This document shows positions 45,831-54,096 of a DNA stretch of 64,000 bases, in pieces. Origin of the DNA: Lacibacter sp. H375 (GTDB lineage: Bacteria; Bacteroidota; Bacteroidia; Chitinophagales; Chitinophagaceae); the NCBI RefSeq assembly GCF_037892425.1, contig NZ_JBBKTT010000001.1, forward strand, positions 806,001-870,000, in the 5' to 3' direction. A program made the translations under genes and the position numbers. How positions within the stretch are numbered: position 1 is the stretch's first letter; each line of letters begins with the position of its first letter. The notes under the pieces are model-generated. The model saw only the letters and a list, made by a program, of their open reading frames with translations. It was not told the DNA's origin and searched no databases.

Positions 45831-47228
45831 ATGGAAAGAAGATCATTTGTAAAGTACACTGCAGCAGCAGGCGCATCGCTCATGCTGCATCCATTTACTT
45901 CAATTGCCGCATCAAAACCCGGACAGAAAATAAAACTGGCACTTGTTGGTACAGGTTCACGTGGCAGCAGTCTCTGGGGTAAAACTATTCTTACCGAGTT
46001 TAAAGATGTGTGTGAGTTTGTAGGATTGTGCGATATCAATCCCGGTCGTGTGGCCTATGTAAAACAGTACATGGGTGTAACCTGCCCTACTTTTACCAGC
46101 ATTGATGCAATGTTGAAAGCAGTAAAAGCCGATTACATTATTGTAACAACTGTTGATGCCACACACGATGAAATGATTGTAAAATCCCTCAACGCAGGAT
46201 TTAATGTTATTACTGAAAAACCAATGACGACCGACGAAGACAAGTGTCGGAAGATTTTAGCAGCAGAGAAAAAATCAGGGAAAAAAGTAACTGTGGCGTT
46301 TAACTACCGGCACAGTGTACACGCTATGCAGTTGAAAGAATTGCTGGCAGCTAATCGTGTTGGAAAGATCACTTCTGTTGATTTTAATTGGTATCTCAAT
46401 GTGCATCACGGAGCCGATTATTTCCGTCGCTGGCATGGCCGTATGAACAAAGGCGGCTCCCTGTGGGTGCATAAAGCAACGCATCACTTCGATTTATTAA
46501 ACTGGTGGCTTAACAGCGAACCGGTTGAAGTGAGTGCGTATGGTTCGTTGGAACATTACGGAAAGAACAATGAGTTCCGTGGTACCAAATGCCGTGGTTG
46601 CGAACACAAACCCAATTGTAAATTCTATTGGGATATTACCAGCAACAAGCAAAACGTAAACCTATATGTAAATAACGAACAGCACGATGGTTATATCCGT
46701 GATGGTTGTGTGTGGAGCAACGACATTGATATTTACGATAAGATGAGTGCACAGATCATTTATGCAAATGGCGTAACGGTTAACTACTCACTCACTACCT
46801 ACTCTCCTTATGAAGGCTGGCAAATTGCGTTCAATGGTAAGAAAGGAAGACTTGAAACATGGGAAGATATTCCTTACCTGCAAAAAACAAAAGTAGATGA
46901 GGAGAAACGACATGCCATTGAAATGAGCAATGCCGATGATGCTATTGCAGGTGAAGCAAATGAAATACTTGCATGGGATAATTTCGGTAAGGACTTTGAA
47001 GTGTACACAACAGCAAAGATCCGTGGCGGGCATGGTGGAGGTGATATTCGTATGCAACGCCGCATGTTTACTGATACAAATGATAATCCGCACCACGTAA
47101 TGGCAGGAACAAGAGAAGGAGCAATGAGTATTTTGATCGGTATAGCTGCACGGAAAAGTATTCAGCTAAAACGTCCGGTGAAGATCAGCGAATTGACCGA
47201 TCTTGTGCCGATGGCAAACAGGTTTTGA
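45831..47228 (+). CDS. Exported Gfo/Idh/MocA oxidoreductase with Cys cluster
   Basis: A 465-residue protein from the ATG at 45831, which opens a Tat-like signal: MERRSFVKYTAAAGASLML with the RRSFVK twin-arginine motif. The Rossmann part reads KLALVGTGSRGSSLWGKTI, and EKPMTTDEDKC carries the family EKP motif. The C-terminal half includes HKATHHFDLLNWWL and a Cys cluster, KCRGCEHKPNCKF (Cys254, Cys257, Cys263), suggesting a metal. Proteins of this type in Bacteroidota act on glycans outside the cytoplasm with tightly held NAD. The substrate is unknown. It follows the GH43 gene by 26 bp, so a role on released sugars or glycosides is inferred. Confidence 0.82.
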   Translation: MERRSFVKYTAAAGASLMLHPFTSIAASKPGQKIKLALVGTGSRGSSLWGKTILTEFKDVCEFVGLCDINPGRVAYVKQYMGVTCPTFTSIDAMLKAVKADYIIVTTVDATHDEMIVKSLNAGFNVITEKPMTTDEDKCRKILAAEKKSGKKVTVAFNYRHSVHAMQLKELLAANRVGKITSVDFNWYLNVHHGADYFRRWHGRMNKGGSLWVHKATHHFDLLNWWLNSEPVEVSAYGSLEHYGKNNEFRGTKCRGCEHKPNCKFYWDITSNKQNVNLYVNNEQHDGYIRDGCVWSNDIDIYDKMSAQIIYANGVTVNYSLTTYSPYEGWQIAFNGKKGRLETWEDIPYLQKTKVDEEKRHAIEMSNADDAIAGEANEILAWDNFGKDFEVYTTAKIRGGHGGGDIRMQRRMFTDTNDNPHHVMAGTREGAMSILIGIAARKSIQLKRPVKISELTDLVPMANRF

Positions 47229-47258
47229 TTTTTTAGCAAACAATTCAAACAACCGATC

Positions 47259-47696
47259 ATGAACTACAGAAAACAACTCTTCTTTTTTATTTTTCTTATA
47301 AGCACTGTTGTTTCCACTGCACAGTCAAAAAAAGAAACGCAGGTTAATGCTGCTGTTGAAAAACTAAAACTAGCGATGGTTAGTGGCGAACGAGCTGCGC
47401 TGGAGTCAATTGCGGCTGATCAGCTCAGTTATGGTCATTCAGGTGGCTTGATTGAAACAAAAGCCCAGTTTGTGGAGAAGATCGCCAGTGGCGCTTCTGA
47501 TTTTGTAACGATCGATTTGAAAAACCAAACAGTCACATTGAGTGGTAACACAGCCATTGTTCGTCATGAACTGCATGCAACTACCAACGACGGCAACAAG
47601 CCAGGCGAGGTACATTTACGGATCATGCTTGTTTTTCAAAAGCAAGGAAAAGAATGGAAATTATTGGGTCGCCAGGCAGTCAAAATTACCCCTTAA
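47259..47696 (+). CDS. Secreted NTF2-like (DUF4440-type) protein
   Basis: A 145-residue protein with a signal peptide (MNYRKQLFFFIFLISTVVSTAQ) and an NTF2/SnoaL-like fold. VNAAVEKLKLAMVSGERAALESIAADQLSYGHSGG and LIETKAQFVEKIASGASDF lead to the strands VTLSGNTAIVRHELHA and MLVFQKQGKEWKLLGRQAVKI. Such small cone-shaped proteins can be enzymes or simple binding modules, and nothing here fixes the role. It lies 30 bp after the Gfo/Idh gene, at the end of the first pectin gene block and just before the promoter region of the polygalacturonase operon. Confidence 0.82.
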   Translation: MNYRKQLFFFIFLISTVVSTAQSKKETQVNAAVEKLKLAMVSGERAALESIAADQLSYGHSGGLIETKAQFVEKIASGASDFVTIDLKNQTVTLSGNTAIVRHELHATTNDGNKPGEVHLRIMLVFQKQGKEWKLLGRQAVKITP

Positions 47697-47764
47697 AGCA
47701 GTCAATAATACTCCTTGAAACCGGTAATGAACTTATAATTTTATCTGGTTGATTCCGAACAGGT

Positions 47765-47803
47765 TTTACGCAACAATTCCCGGTATCGTTTGCGTAAATA
47801 AAC
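47765..47803. promoter_or_regulatory. Operator-like palindrome TTTACGCAA/TTGCGTAAA
   Basis: TTTACGCAA (47765-47773) and TTGCGTAAA (47790-47798) are perfect inverted arms, 34 bp in all with a CCCGG-like centre. The right arm reads on into TAAA, giving the same TTGCGTAAATAAA as at 26248-26260. Its position well upstream of the -33 box fits an activator-type or distal operator site. Confidence 0.65.
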
Positions 47804-47815
47804 AACTTGATTTGC

Positions 47816-47846
47816 TTGACCGGGTTGGCAGTTAAAGGTAAAATTG
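47816..47846 (+). promoter_or_regulatory. Candidate promoter of the polygalacturonase-uronate operon
   Basis: TTG (47816-47818), a 20-nt spacer and TAAAATTG (47839-47846) fit the Bacteroidota -33/-7 pattern with one mismatch in the -7 box. It lies about 50 bp before the GH28 start and may drive a transcript reaching the end of the window. Confidence 0.55.
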
Positions 47847-47894
47847 TACCCCGAAAGCGGCGTCATTTCTATCTTTTAACGATTCAACGTTGTC

Positions 47895-49538
47895 ATGAAA
47901 AAAATAATCGCAATACTGTCTTTTATTTCTATTGGCTTATTTGCATTTGCGCAGTTCAATGCAAAGTTGCCGGTGATCATTGCTCCCAAGTTTAAAAAAG
48001 ACACCACCAACATAAAAAAATTCGGCGCCGTTCCTGATGGTCATACACTTAATACAAAAGCCATCAACAATGCAATTGATGCCTGCAGCAAAAAAGGTGG
48101 TGGTGTTGTATTGGTTCCTGCAGGTTTATGGTTAACAGGGCCAATTGTATTGAAGAGTAATGTCAATCTGCATTTAGCAACAGGATCTACTTTATTGTTT
48201 ACAGCTGATAAATCGCAATACCCATTAGTGAAAGCAAACTGGGAAGGGTTGCCGCAGATGCGTAACCAATCTCCGATCTCTGCAACTGGTGTAAGTAACA
48301 TTGCAATTACAGGTAAAGGAATTGTAGATGGTAATGGTGATGGATGGCGCTCAGTGAAAAGCGATAAGTTAACTGCGGGTCAATGGAAAAAATTAGTTGA
48401 GAGTGGTGGTGTGGTAAGTGATGATAAAAAAACATGGTATCCTTCTGAAGCTTTTATGAAAGCAAGCAAAGGACCGGCAAATCCAGGTGAGATAAAGCCT
48501 GAACGTGATGCCGCTTACTTCGCCGGCATCAAAGATTTTCTTCGTCCCAACATGGTGTTGATCACCGATTGCAAATATATTTTACTGGAAGGTGTAACCT
48601 TTCAAAACTCAGCTGCATGGTGTTTACATCCGTTAATGAGTGAGCACTTAACAGTACGTAACATCTTTGTAAAGAACCCCTGGTATGCACAAAATGGTGA
48701 TGGTATTGACGTAGAGAGTTGCAGCAATGTACTCATCGAAAATTCGGTGTTTGATGTGGGTGATGATGCATTGTGTATGAAGAGTGGTCGTGATGCAGAA
48801 GGCCGCAAACGTGCAATGCCAACGCAGAATGTGATCATTCGTGGGTGCACCGTGTATGCATCACATGGTGGTTTTGTAATTGGCAGTGAAATGAGTGGTG
48901 GTGCAAGAAACATGTACATCAGCAATTGCACGTTCATTGGAACAGATATTGGTTTACGTTTTAAAACAACAAGAGGTCGTGGTGGTGTAGTAGAAAATAT
49001 CTTCATCAAAGACATCTACATGAAAGATATTCCTGCTGAAGCCATTTTGTTTGATATGTATTACATGGCGAAAGATCCTGTGCCGCTCTTAGGCGAAAAA
49101 AGAGAATTACCAAAAGTGGAAGTAAAACCGGTTGATGAAACAACACCGGTATTCAGAAACTTTCATATCAGCAATGTGTATTGCAACGGTGCTGCTAAAG
49201 GCATTTTTGTAAGAGGTCTTCCTGAAATGCATGTAAAAGATATTGTCTTAGAGAACATGGTATTGCAGGCCGATAAAGGAATTGATGTGCAAGAAGCAAG
49301 TGGTATTACGTTCAAAAATATCCAGATCATTTCTGCTGATACAAAACCGGTAGTTGATATTCTCAACAGCGATAATCTATCATTCGACAAGATCACTTAC
49401 AAAGACGGCAGTGAAGTATTGTTTCGTGTAAGTGGTGCTCGTGTAAAGAACATTAGCATAAAAAATACGAATGGTGCAAATTCAAAACAAAAGTTGCTTA
49501 CTGAATTTGGAGCCGATGTTAAAGAAATTAAATGGTAA
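47895..49538 (+). CDS. Polygalacturonase, GH28
   Basis: A 547-residue GH28 enzyme with signal peptide MKKIIAILSFISIGLFAFAQ. FGAVPDGHTLNTKAINNAID starts the parallel beta-helix. The catalytic motifs are all present: NGDGIDVES (Asp269, Asp272; the canonical NTD is here GDGID), GDDALCMKSG (Asp290, Asp291), SHGGFVIGSE (His324) and LRFKTTRGRGG (Arg355-Lys357). It hydrolyses alpha-1,4 bonds of polygalacturonate, complementing the lyases. The length fits the exo-acting bacterial GH28 group with an extended N-terminal loop. It is the first gene after the operator and promoter at 47765-47846. Confidence 0.93.
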   Translation: MKKIIAILSFISIGLFAFAQFNAKLPVIIAPKFKKDTTNIKKFGAVPDGHTLNTKAINNAIDACSKKGGGVVLVPAGLWLTGPIVLKSNVNLHLATGSTLLFTADKSQYPLVKANWEGLPQMRNQSPISATGVSNIAITGKGIVDGNGDGWRSVKSDKLTAGQWKKLVESGGVVSDDKKTWYPSEAFMKASKGPANPGEIKPERDAAYFAGIKDFLRPNMVLITDCKYILLEGVTFQNSAAWCLHPLMSEHLTVRNIFVKNPWYAQNGDGIDVESCSNVLIENSVFDVGDDALCMKSGRDAEGRKRAMPTQNVIIRGCTVYASHGGFVIGSEMSGGARNMYISNCTFIGTDIGLRFKTTRGRGGVVENIFIKDIYMKDIPAEAILFDMYYMAKDPVPLLGEKRELPKVEVKPVDETTPVFRNFHISNVYCNGAAKGIFVRGLPEMHVKDIVLENMVLQADKGIDVQEASGITFKNIQIISADTKPVVDILNSDNLSFDKITYKDGSEVLFRVSGARVKNISIKNTNGANSKQKLLTEFGADVKEIKW

Positions 49539-49577
49539 GATTGACCAGGATATAAACGACGCATATAAAAAAGGAAC

Positions 49578-51482
49578 ATGAAGAAACTTATTACATTAGT
49601 ACTATTTGCAATTACGCTTCAGTCAACTGCTCAAATAAAGTATAGTGAGAAAGTTGCTGCCACAGTTGATAAGATCTGGCCCGATAGTTTACCCATCGGC
49701 AGCAAAACCAAATGGAGCTACGACATGGGCGTGGTGTTGAAAGGTTTTGAAAGCCTTTGGATGCGTACCGGTAATGTGGCTTATTACAATTCCATCAAAA
49801 ACCGTATGGATTATTTCGTACAGAACGATGGAACCATTAAAGGATATGAAGCAGAAGAATACAATATCGATCATGTAAACAATGGTAAGCTGGTGTTAAT
49901 GCTGTATCGTATTACCGGTGCAGACAAGTACAAGAAAGCAGCCATGCATCTCCGTGATCAGTTGCGTACACATCCCCGTACGAAGGAAGGTGGTTTCTGG
50001 CATAAGAAAATTTATACCAACCAGATGTGGTTGGATGGTTTGTATATGGGCGCTCCGTTCTATGCAGAGTATGCTATGCTCTTCCACGAAGACACAGCCT
50101 TTAATGATATTGCCAACCAGTTTATCTGGATGGAGAAACATGCACGTGATCCAAAAACGGGATTGCTTTATCATGCATGGGACGAAAGTAAAGAACAGCA
50201 ATGGGCCAATAAAACAACCGGCACTTCACCACATTTCTGGGCAAGAGCCATGGGTTGGTATGCAGATGCATTGGTTGATGCACTCGACTACTTCCCTGCT
50301 GATCATCCAAAACGTAAAGACCTCATTGCAATACTGAACCGTTTGGTCAATGCCATCGAAAAACAACAAGACCCAACAACGGGTTTGTGGTATGATGTGA
50401 TGGTGTACAATGGTCCGGGCAAAGAGAAAAACTATTTTGAAGCGTCTGCTTCTTCTCAATTTGTATATGCAGTAGCAAAAGGTGTTCGCAAAGGATATTT
50501 ACCTGCGGCCAAACTTTCGATTGCAAAAAAAGGATACGATGGAATTGTAAAACGTTTCATCAAAGAAGAGAATGGTCAAACGAATTTGCATGGCACGGTG
50601 AAAGTATCAGGACTTGGCGGTAAACCTTACCGTGATGGAAGTTTTGCATACTACATGAGCGAAGATGTGATTGTGAACGATGCAAAAGGTGTTGGTGCAT
50701 TTTTGTTAGCAGCCGGTGAAATGGAACAATTGCCGACACAATCAATAGGCAAAGGAAAAACAGTTTTGCTCGACCGATGGTTCAACAGTGAGAAAAAGAA
50801 AGATGCTGGCGACCAAATGAGTTACTGGCATTACACATGGGAAGAAAGAAGTCATGGCGGTTATTATACATTGGGAACTATTTTCGAACGTTATGGTGCA
50901 AATCTTAAATCATTAGATGTTGCGCCGACAGCAAGCAATCTTAGCAAAGCATCGGTTTATGTAATGGTTGATCCTGATCATATCCGTGATAATCCAAAAC
51001 CAAATTATGTTACTCCTAAAGATGTAACGGCTATCAGCAATTGGGTAAATGCAGGTGGCGTGTTGGTAATAATGGCCAATGACAGTAACAACTGTGATCT
51101 GCCACATTTAAATCTTCTTGCAAATAAGTTTGGCATCAACTTCACCAACAATAGTCTGAACATGGTGAAGAATGATACATATGTACAGGGTGAAGTAATG
51201 CCCGGCGTGAACAATCCTGTTTTCATAACAACAAAGAGAATGTTCCTGAAAGAACTCAGCGAACTGACAGTTAAAGCTCCGGCAAAAGCATTGGTAACAA
51301 AAGACAACGCCGTGATCATTGCTGTTGCAAAATATGGCAAAGGAACTGTGTTTGCTGTGGGTGATCCATGGGTGTATAACGAATATATTGATAACCGGAA
51401 ACTGTTACCTGCAGAATTCGAAAACTATAAAGCAGCAGAAGACCTTGTAAAATGGCTATTGCAGCAGGCAGTTAAGAAGTGA
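49578..51482 (+). CDS. Unsaturated rhamnogalacturonyl hydrolase, GH105, with C-terminal DUF4350-like domain
   Basis: A 634-residue secreted or periplasmic enzyme (signal MKKLITLVLFAITLQSTAQ). The alpha/alpha-barrel of GH105 covers about 25-395. It has the YteR-type catalytic acids Asp98 in YNIDHVNNGK and Asp153 in MWLDGLYMG, and HFWARAMGWYADALVD farther on. It removes the 4,5-unsaturated galacturonyl residue left by lyases. The extra C-terminal part (about 435-634; VYVMVDPDHIRDNP, VNAGGVLVIMANDSN, YGKGTVFAVGDPWVYNEY) resembles a DUF4350/glutamine-amidotransferase-like domain, probably structural or binding. The unsaturated uronate released feeds KduI and KduD. Confidence 0.9.
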   Translation: MKKLITLVLFAITLQSTAQIKYSEKVAATVDKIWPDSLPIGSKTKWSYDMGVVLKGFESLWMRTGNVAYYNSIKNRMDYFVQNDGTIKGYEAEEYNIDHVNNGKLVLMLYRITGADKYKKAAMHLRDQLRTHPRTKEGGFWHKKIYTNQMWLDGLYMGAPFYAEYAMLFHEDTAFNDIANQFIWMEKHARDPKTGLLYHAWDESKEQQWANKTTGTSPHFWARAMGWYADALVDALDYFPADHPKRKDLIAILNRLVNAIEKQQDPTTGLWYDVMVYNGPGKEKNYFEASASSQFVYAVAKGVRKGYLPAAKLSIAKKGYDGIVKRFIKEENGQTNLHGTVKVSGLGGKPYRDGSFAYYMSEDVIVNDAKGVGAFLLAAGEMEQLPTQSIGKGKTVLLDRWFNSEKKKDAGDQMSYWHYTWEERSHGGYYTLGTIFERYGANLKSLDVAPTASNLSKASVYVMVDPDHIRDNPKPNYVTPKDVTAISNWVNAGGVLVIMANDSNNCDLPHLNLLANKFGINFTNNSLNMVKNDTYVQGEVMPGVNNPVFITTKRMFLKELSELTVKAPAKALVTKDNAVIIAVAKYGKGTVFAVGDPWVYNEYIDNRKLLPAEFENYKAAEDLVKWLLQQAVKK

Positions 51483-52483
51483 GGAAGTGGCTGACGATAT
51501 TGAGTTTTGTAATGGTTTATTTGCTGATCAGTTTTTCAGCAAACAGTCAACAAAGATTGGTGGTTGCACAGGATGGAAGCGGAAATTATACAACAGTACA
51601 GGAAGCCATCAATAGTTTAAGCGATTCATCAGCAGTTACAAGATCGATCTATATTAAGAAAGGGATATACAAAGAAAAGATCTTCATCAAGAAAAATAAT
51701 CTCGTACTCGAAGGCGAAGACAGAACAACGACTGTTATAACAGCTGCCATTGCAAGAGATGAATGGCGCTGTGATCATATAGATGATTGGGGCGTTGCCA
51801 CCATGAATGTTGGCGCCAATGATATTACATTGAAAAACCTCACCGTCAGCAACAGCTATGGTTTTGATTTTTTACAAGACAGAGTTGTTGCCTGTGCTGC
51901 TGATACGGTGACAAAGAAAAAAACGATCACAAAGGGTGGTCACCAGATGGCGCTGCGTACCATGGGCTGTACAAGATTAAAAGCCATCAACTGTTATTTC
52001 AAAGCTTATGCGGGCGATACAGTGAGTCCATGGGAAGTAGAGAATGGCATGTGGTATTTTAAAGATTGTGTGATGGAAGGTGGTGTTGATTTTTATTGTC
52101 CACGTGGTTGGGCATTTGCAGAGAACTGTGAGTTTATTGCCAACACCGGCTCAGCTGCAATATGGCATGATGGTTCAAAGCATGAAGATTCAAAAACCGT
52201 TTTGCTGAATTGCAGGTTTAAAGGTTATGATGGATTTCTGTTGGGTCGCTATCATCGTGATGCACAGTTTTATCTCATCAATTGTTTGTTTGCAGATAAC
52301 ATGAAAGATGCGCCCATCTATCGTGTTTCAACAACCAATAACATTCAATGGGGCGAACGGATCTACTATTACAATTGTCACCGGAAAGCAGGCGATTATA
52401 CCTGGTTCAATAATAATATCAGTAAGGAATTGGTTCAAAAGATCAATGCACAATGGGTGTTTGGTGAACGATGGAAACCTTAA
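51479..52483 (+). CDS. Pectinesterase-like protein, divergent CE8
   Basis: A 334-residue secreted beta-helix protein starting at a GTG whose bases overlap the GH105 stop (GTGA). This gives the signal peptide MRKWLTILSFVMVYLLISF; the next ATG (51509-51511) would shorten it. RLVVAQDGSGNYTTVQEAIN is the normal CE8 opening, but the active-site blocks differ from the classical enzymes. The usual QDT reads GDT in KAYAGDTVSPWE, VDFYCPRGWAF replaces the TDFIFG block, and GRYHRDAQFY replaces LGRPW. The Asp and Arg positions appear kept. It may act on short or differently substituted oligogalacturonides, or it may have lost esterase activity. Confidence 0.82.
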   Translation: MRKWLTILSFVMVYLLISFSANSQQRLVVAQDGSGNYTTVQEAINSLSDSSAVTRSIYIKKGIYKEKIFIKKNNLVLEGEDRTTTVITAAIARDEWRCDHIDDWGVATMNVGANDITLKNLTVSNSYGFDFLQDRVVACAADTVTKKKTITKGGHQMALRTMGCTRLKAINCYFKAYAGDTVSPWEVENGMWYFKDCVMEGGVDFYCPRGWAFAENCEFIANTGSAAIWHDGSKHEDSKTVLLNCRFKGYDGFLLGRYHRDAQFYLINCLFADNMKDAPIYRVSTTNNIQWGERIYYYNCHRKAGDYTWFNNNISKELVQKINAQWVFGERWKP

Positions 52484-52554
52484 AACAGGAATAGTGATGA
52501 TCATCAAATAAGAAGATCATTGCTGTTCAGTTAATAATTTAAAGTGAGCATAAG

Positions 52555-54096
52555 ATGCAGTTATCAAAAGAAACGTTATCGAAATTAAACGGCACAGTAC
52601 AATCAATTCCTACTGATGCATTGTTTGCATTACCTGAAAAAGTACTTCAGTTTGGTACAGGTGTGTTGTTACGTGGTTTGCCCGATTATTTTATCGACAA
52701 GGCAAATAAGAAAGGCATTTTCAATGGCCGTGTAGTAATTGTAAAATCAACCGACAGTGGTGGAACAGATGCGTATGAATTGCAGGATGGTTTATTTACC
52801 CATTGCATCAGCGGTATTCGTCAGCAAAAAATAACGGAAGAGTATATCATCAATGCTTCCGTAAGTCGTGTACTCTCTGCAAAATCGCAATGGCAGCAGA
52901 TATTGGATTGTGCTTCTAATCCTGAAATGGAGATCATCATCTCTAACACAACAGAAGTTGGAATTGTGTTGGTGGAAGAAGATAAGATCACTAACAATCC
53001 ACCGGTATCGTTCCCGGGTAAACTACTTGCATTCCTGCATGAACGTTATAAAGCATTCAATGGCGATGTAACTAAGGGCATGGTGATCGTACCAACAGAA
53101 CTCATTACCGACAATGGAACAAAACTCCAGGCTATTGTAATGGAACTGGCGCATCTCAACAATCTTGATTATGCATTTATTGATTGGCTGGAAAATGCAA
53201 ATACATTCTGCAATTCATTGGTCGATCGTATTGTGCCCGGTAAACTTCCTGTTGCACAACAAAAAGCAACAGAAGCAAAACTAGGTTTCACAGACGAACT
53301 AATGATCATGAGTGAACCTTACAGCTTGTGGGCTATTGAAACATCAAATCCTAAAGTAAAAGAGGTATTGAGTTTTGCAAAAGCAGATGATGCTGTTGTC
53401 ATTACCAATGATATTAATAAGCAACGTGAACTGAAACTGCGTTTGCTCAATGGTACACATACATTCTCCTGCGGTATTGCTTTCCTTGCAGGTTTTGAAA
53501 CTGTAAAAGAAGCAATGGAGAATAAAACGATGGGGCTATATGTATATGATCTCATGCATCACGAGATAGCACCATGTGTGAGCAATGAAAAAATTTCTGT
53601 GTTGGAAGCACGTGAGTTCTCCGGTAACGTTATCGACCGTTTCCGCAATCCGTTTATCGAGCATAAATGGATTAGCATTACGCTAAATTATTCGCATAAA
53701 ATGCGCATGCGTAACATACCTTTGCTGCTCAAACATTTTGAACAGGATCTCTATGTTCCCGGTTCGATGGCATTGGGTTTTGCAGCATATATCTTATTTA
53801 TGAAGTGTGAACACAGCGAAAGCGGCACCTACTATGGTGAAGCTAACGGTGTAGTTTACCCTATACAGGATGAACACGCCGGTTTTTTCCATCAGCTTTG
53901 GAAAAACAACAAACCATCAGATGTAGTGAAGAAGGCATTGGCGAATGAGCAGATCCTTGGACATGATCTTTCAGAGTTACCCGGTTTTGCATTTGCAGTG
54001 AGCTCTTATATGGATGCGATGATGGAGGAAGGTGTGTTGAACACTGTAAAAAATTACCAGTTAAACAGAGATAAAGTAGAGAGTAATGAAGCATAA
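52555..54096 (+). CDS. uxaB: Tagaturonate reductase (altronate oxidoreductase)
   Basis: A 513-residue enzyme of the mannitol dehydrogenase family. It reduces D-tagaturonate to D-altronate with NADH in galacturonate catabolism. LQFGTGVLLRGLPDYFIDKANKKG begins the Rossmann domain (about 31-54, noted for position). ISNTTEVGI and LITDNGTKL are typical of UxaB, and KLRLLNGTHTFSCGIAFLAG carries the conserved Lys/Asn/His catalytic region. It has no signal peptide. Its last 11 bases overlap uxaA, so the two are coupled, and uxaC and kduD follow in the same run. The mannonate branch (UxuB) is not represented here. Confidence 0.9.
   Translation: MQLSKETLSKLNGTVQSIPTDALFALPEKVLQFGTGVLLRGLPDYFIDKANKKGIFNGRVVIVKSTDSGGTDAYELQDGLFTHCISGIRQQKITEEYIINASVSRVLSAKSQWQQILDCASNPEMEIIISNTTEVGIVLVEEDKITNNPPVSFPGKLLAFLHERYKAFNGDVTKGMVIVPTELITDNGTKLQAIVMELAHLNNLDYAFIDWLENANTFCNSLVDRIVPGKLPVAQQKATEAKLGFTDELMIMSEPYSLWAIETSNPKVKEVLSFAKADDAVVITNDINKQRELKLRLLNGTHTFSCGIAFLAGFETVKEAMENKTMGLYVYDLMHHEIAPCVSNEKISVLEAREFSGNVIDRFRNPFIEHKWISITLNYSHKMRMRNIPLLLKHFEQDLYVPGSMALGFAAYILFMKCEHSESGTYYGEANGVVYPIQDEHAGFFHQLWKNNKPSDVVKKALANEQILGHDLSELPGFAFAVSSYMDAMMEEGVLNTVKNYQLNRDKVESNEA

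Noticed and set aside
43160-47228. The two Gfo/Idh/MocA genes as the missing pentose dehydrogenase of the aldonate operon
   Set aside because: They lie about 27 kb away inside the pectin block, with a different regulator region; one is exported by Tat. Nothing ties them to pentonate breakdown.
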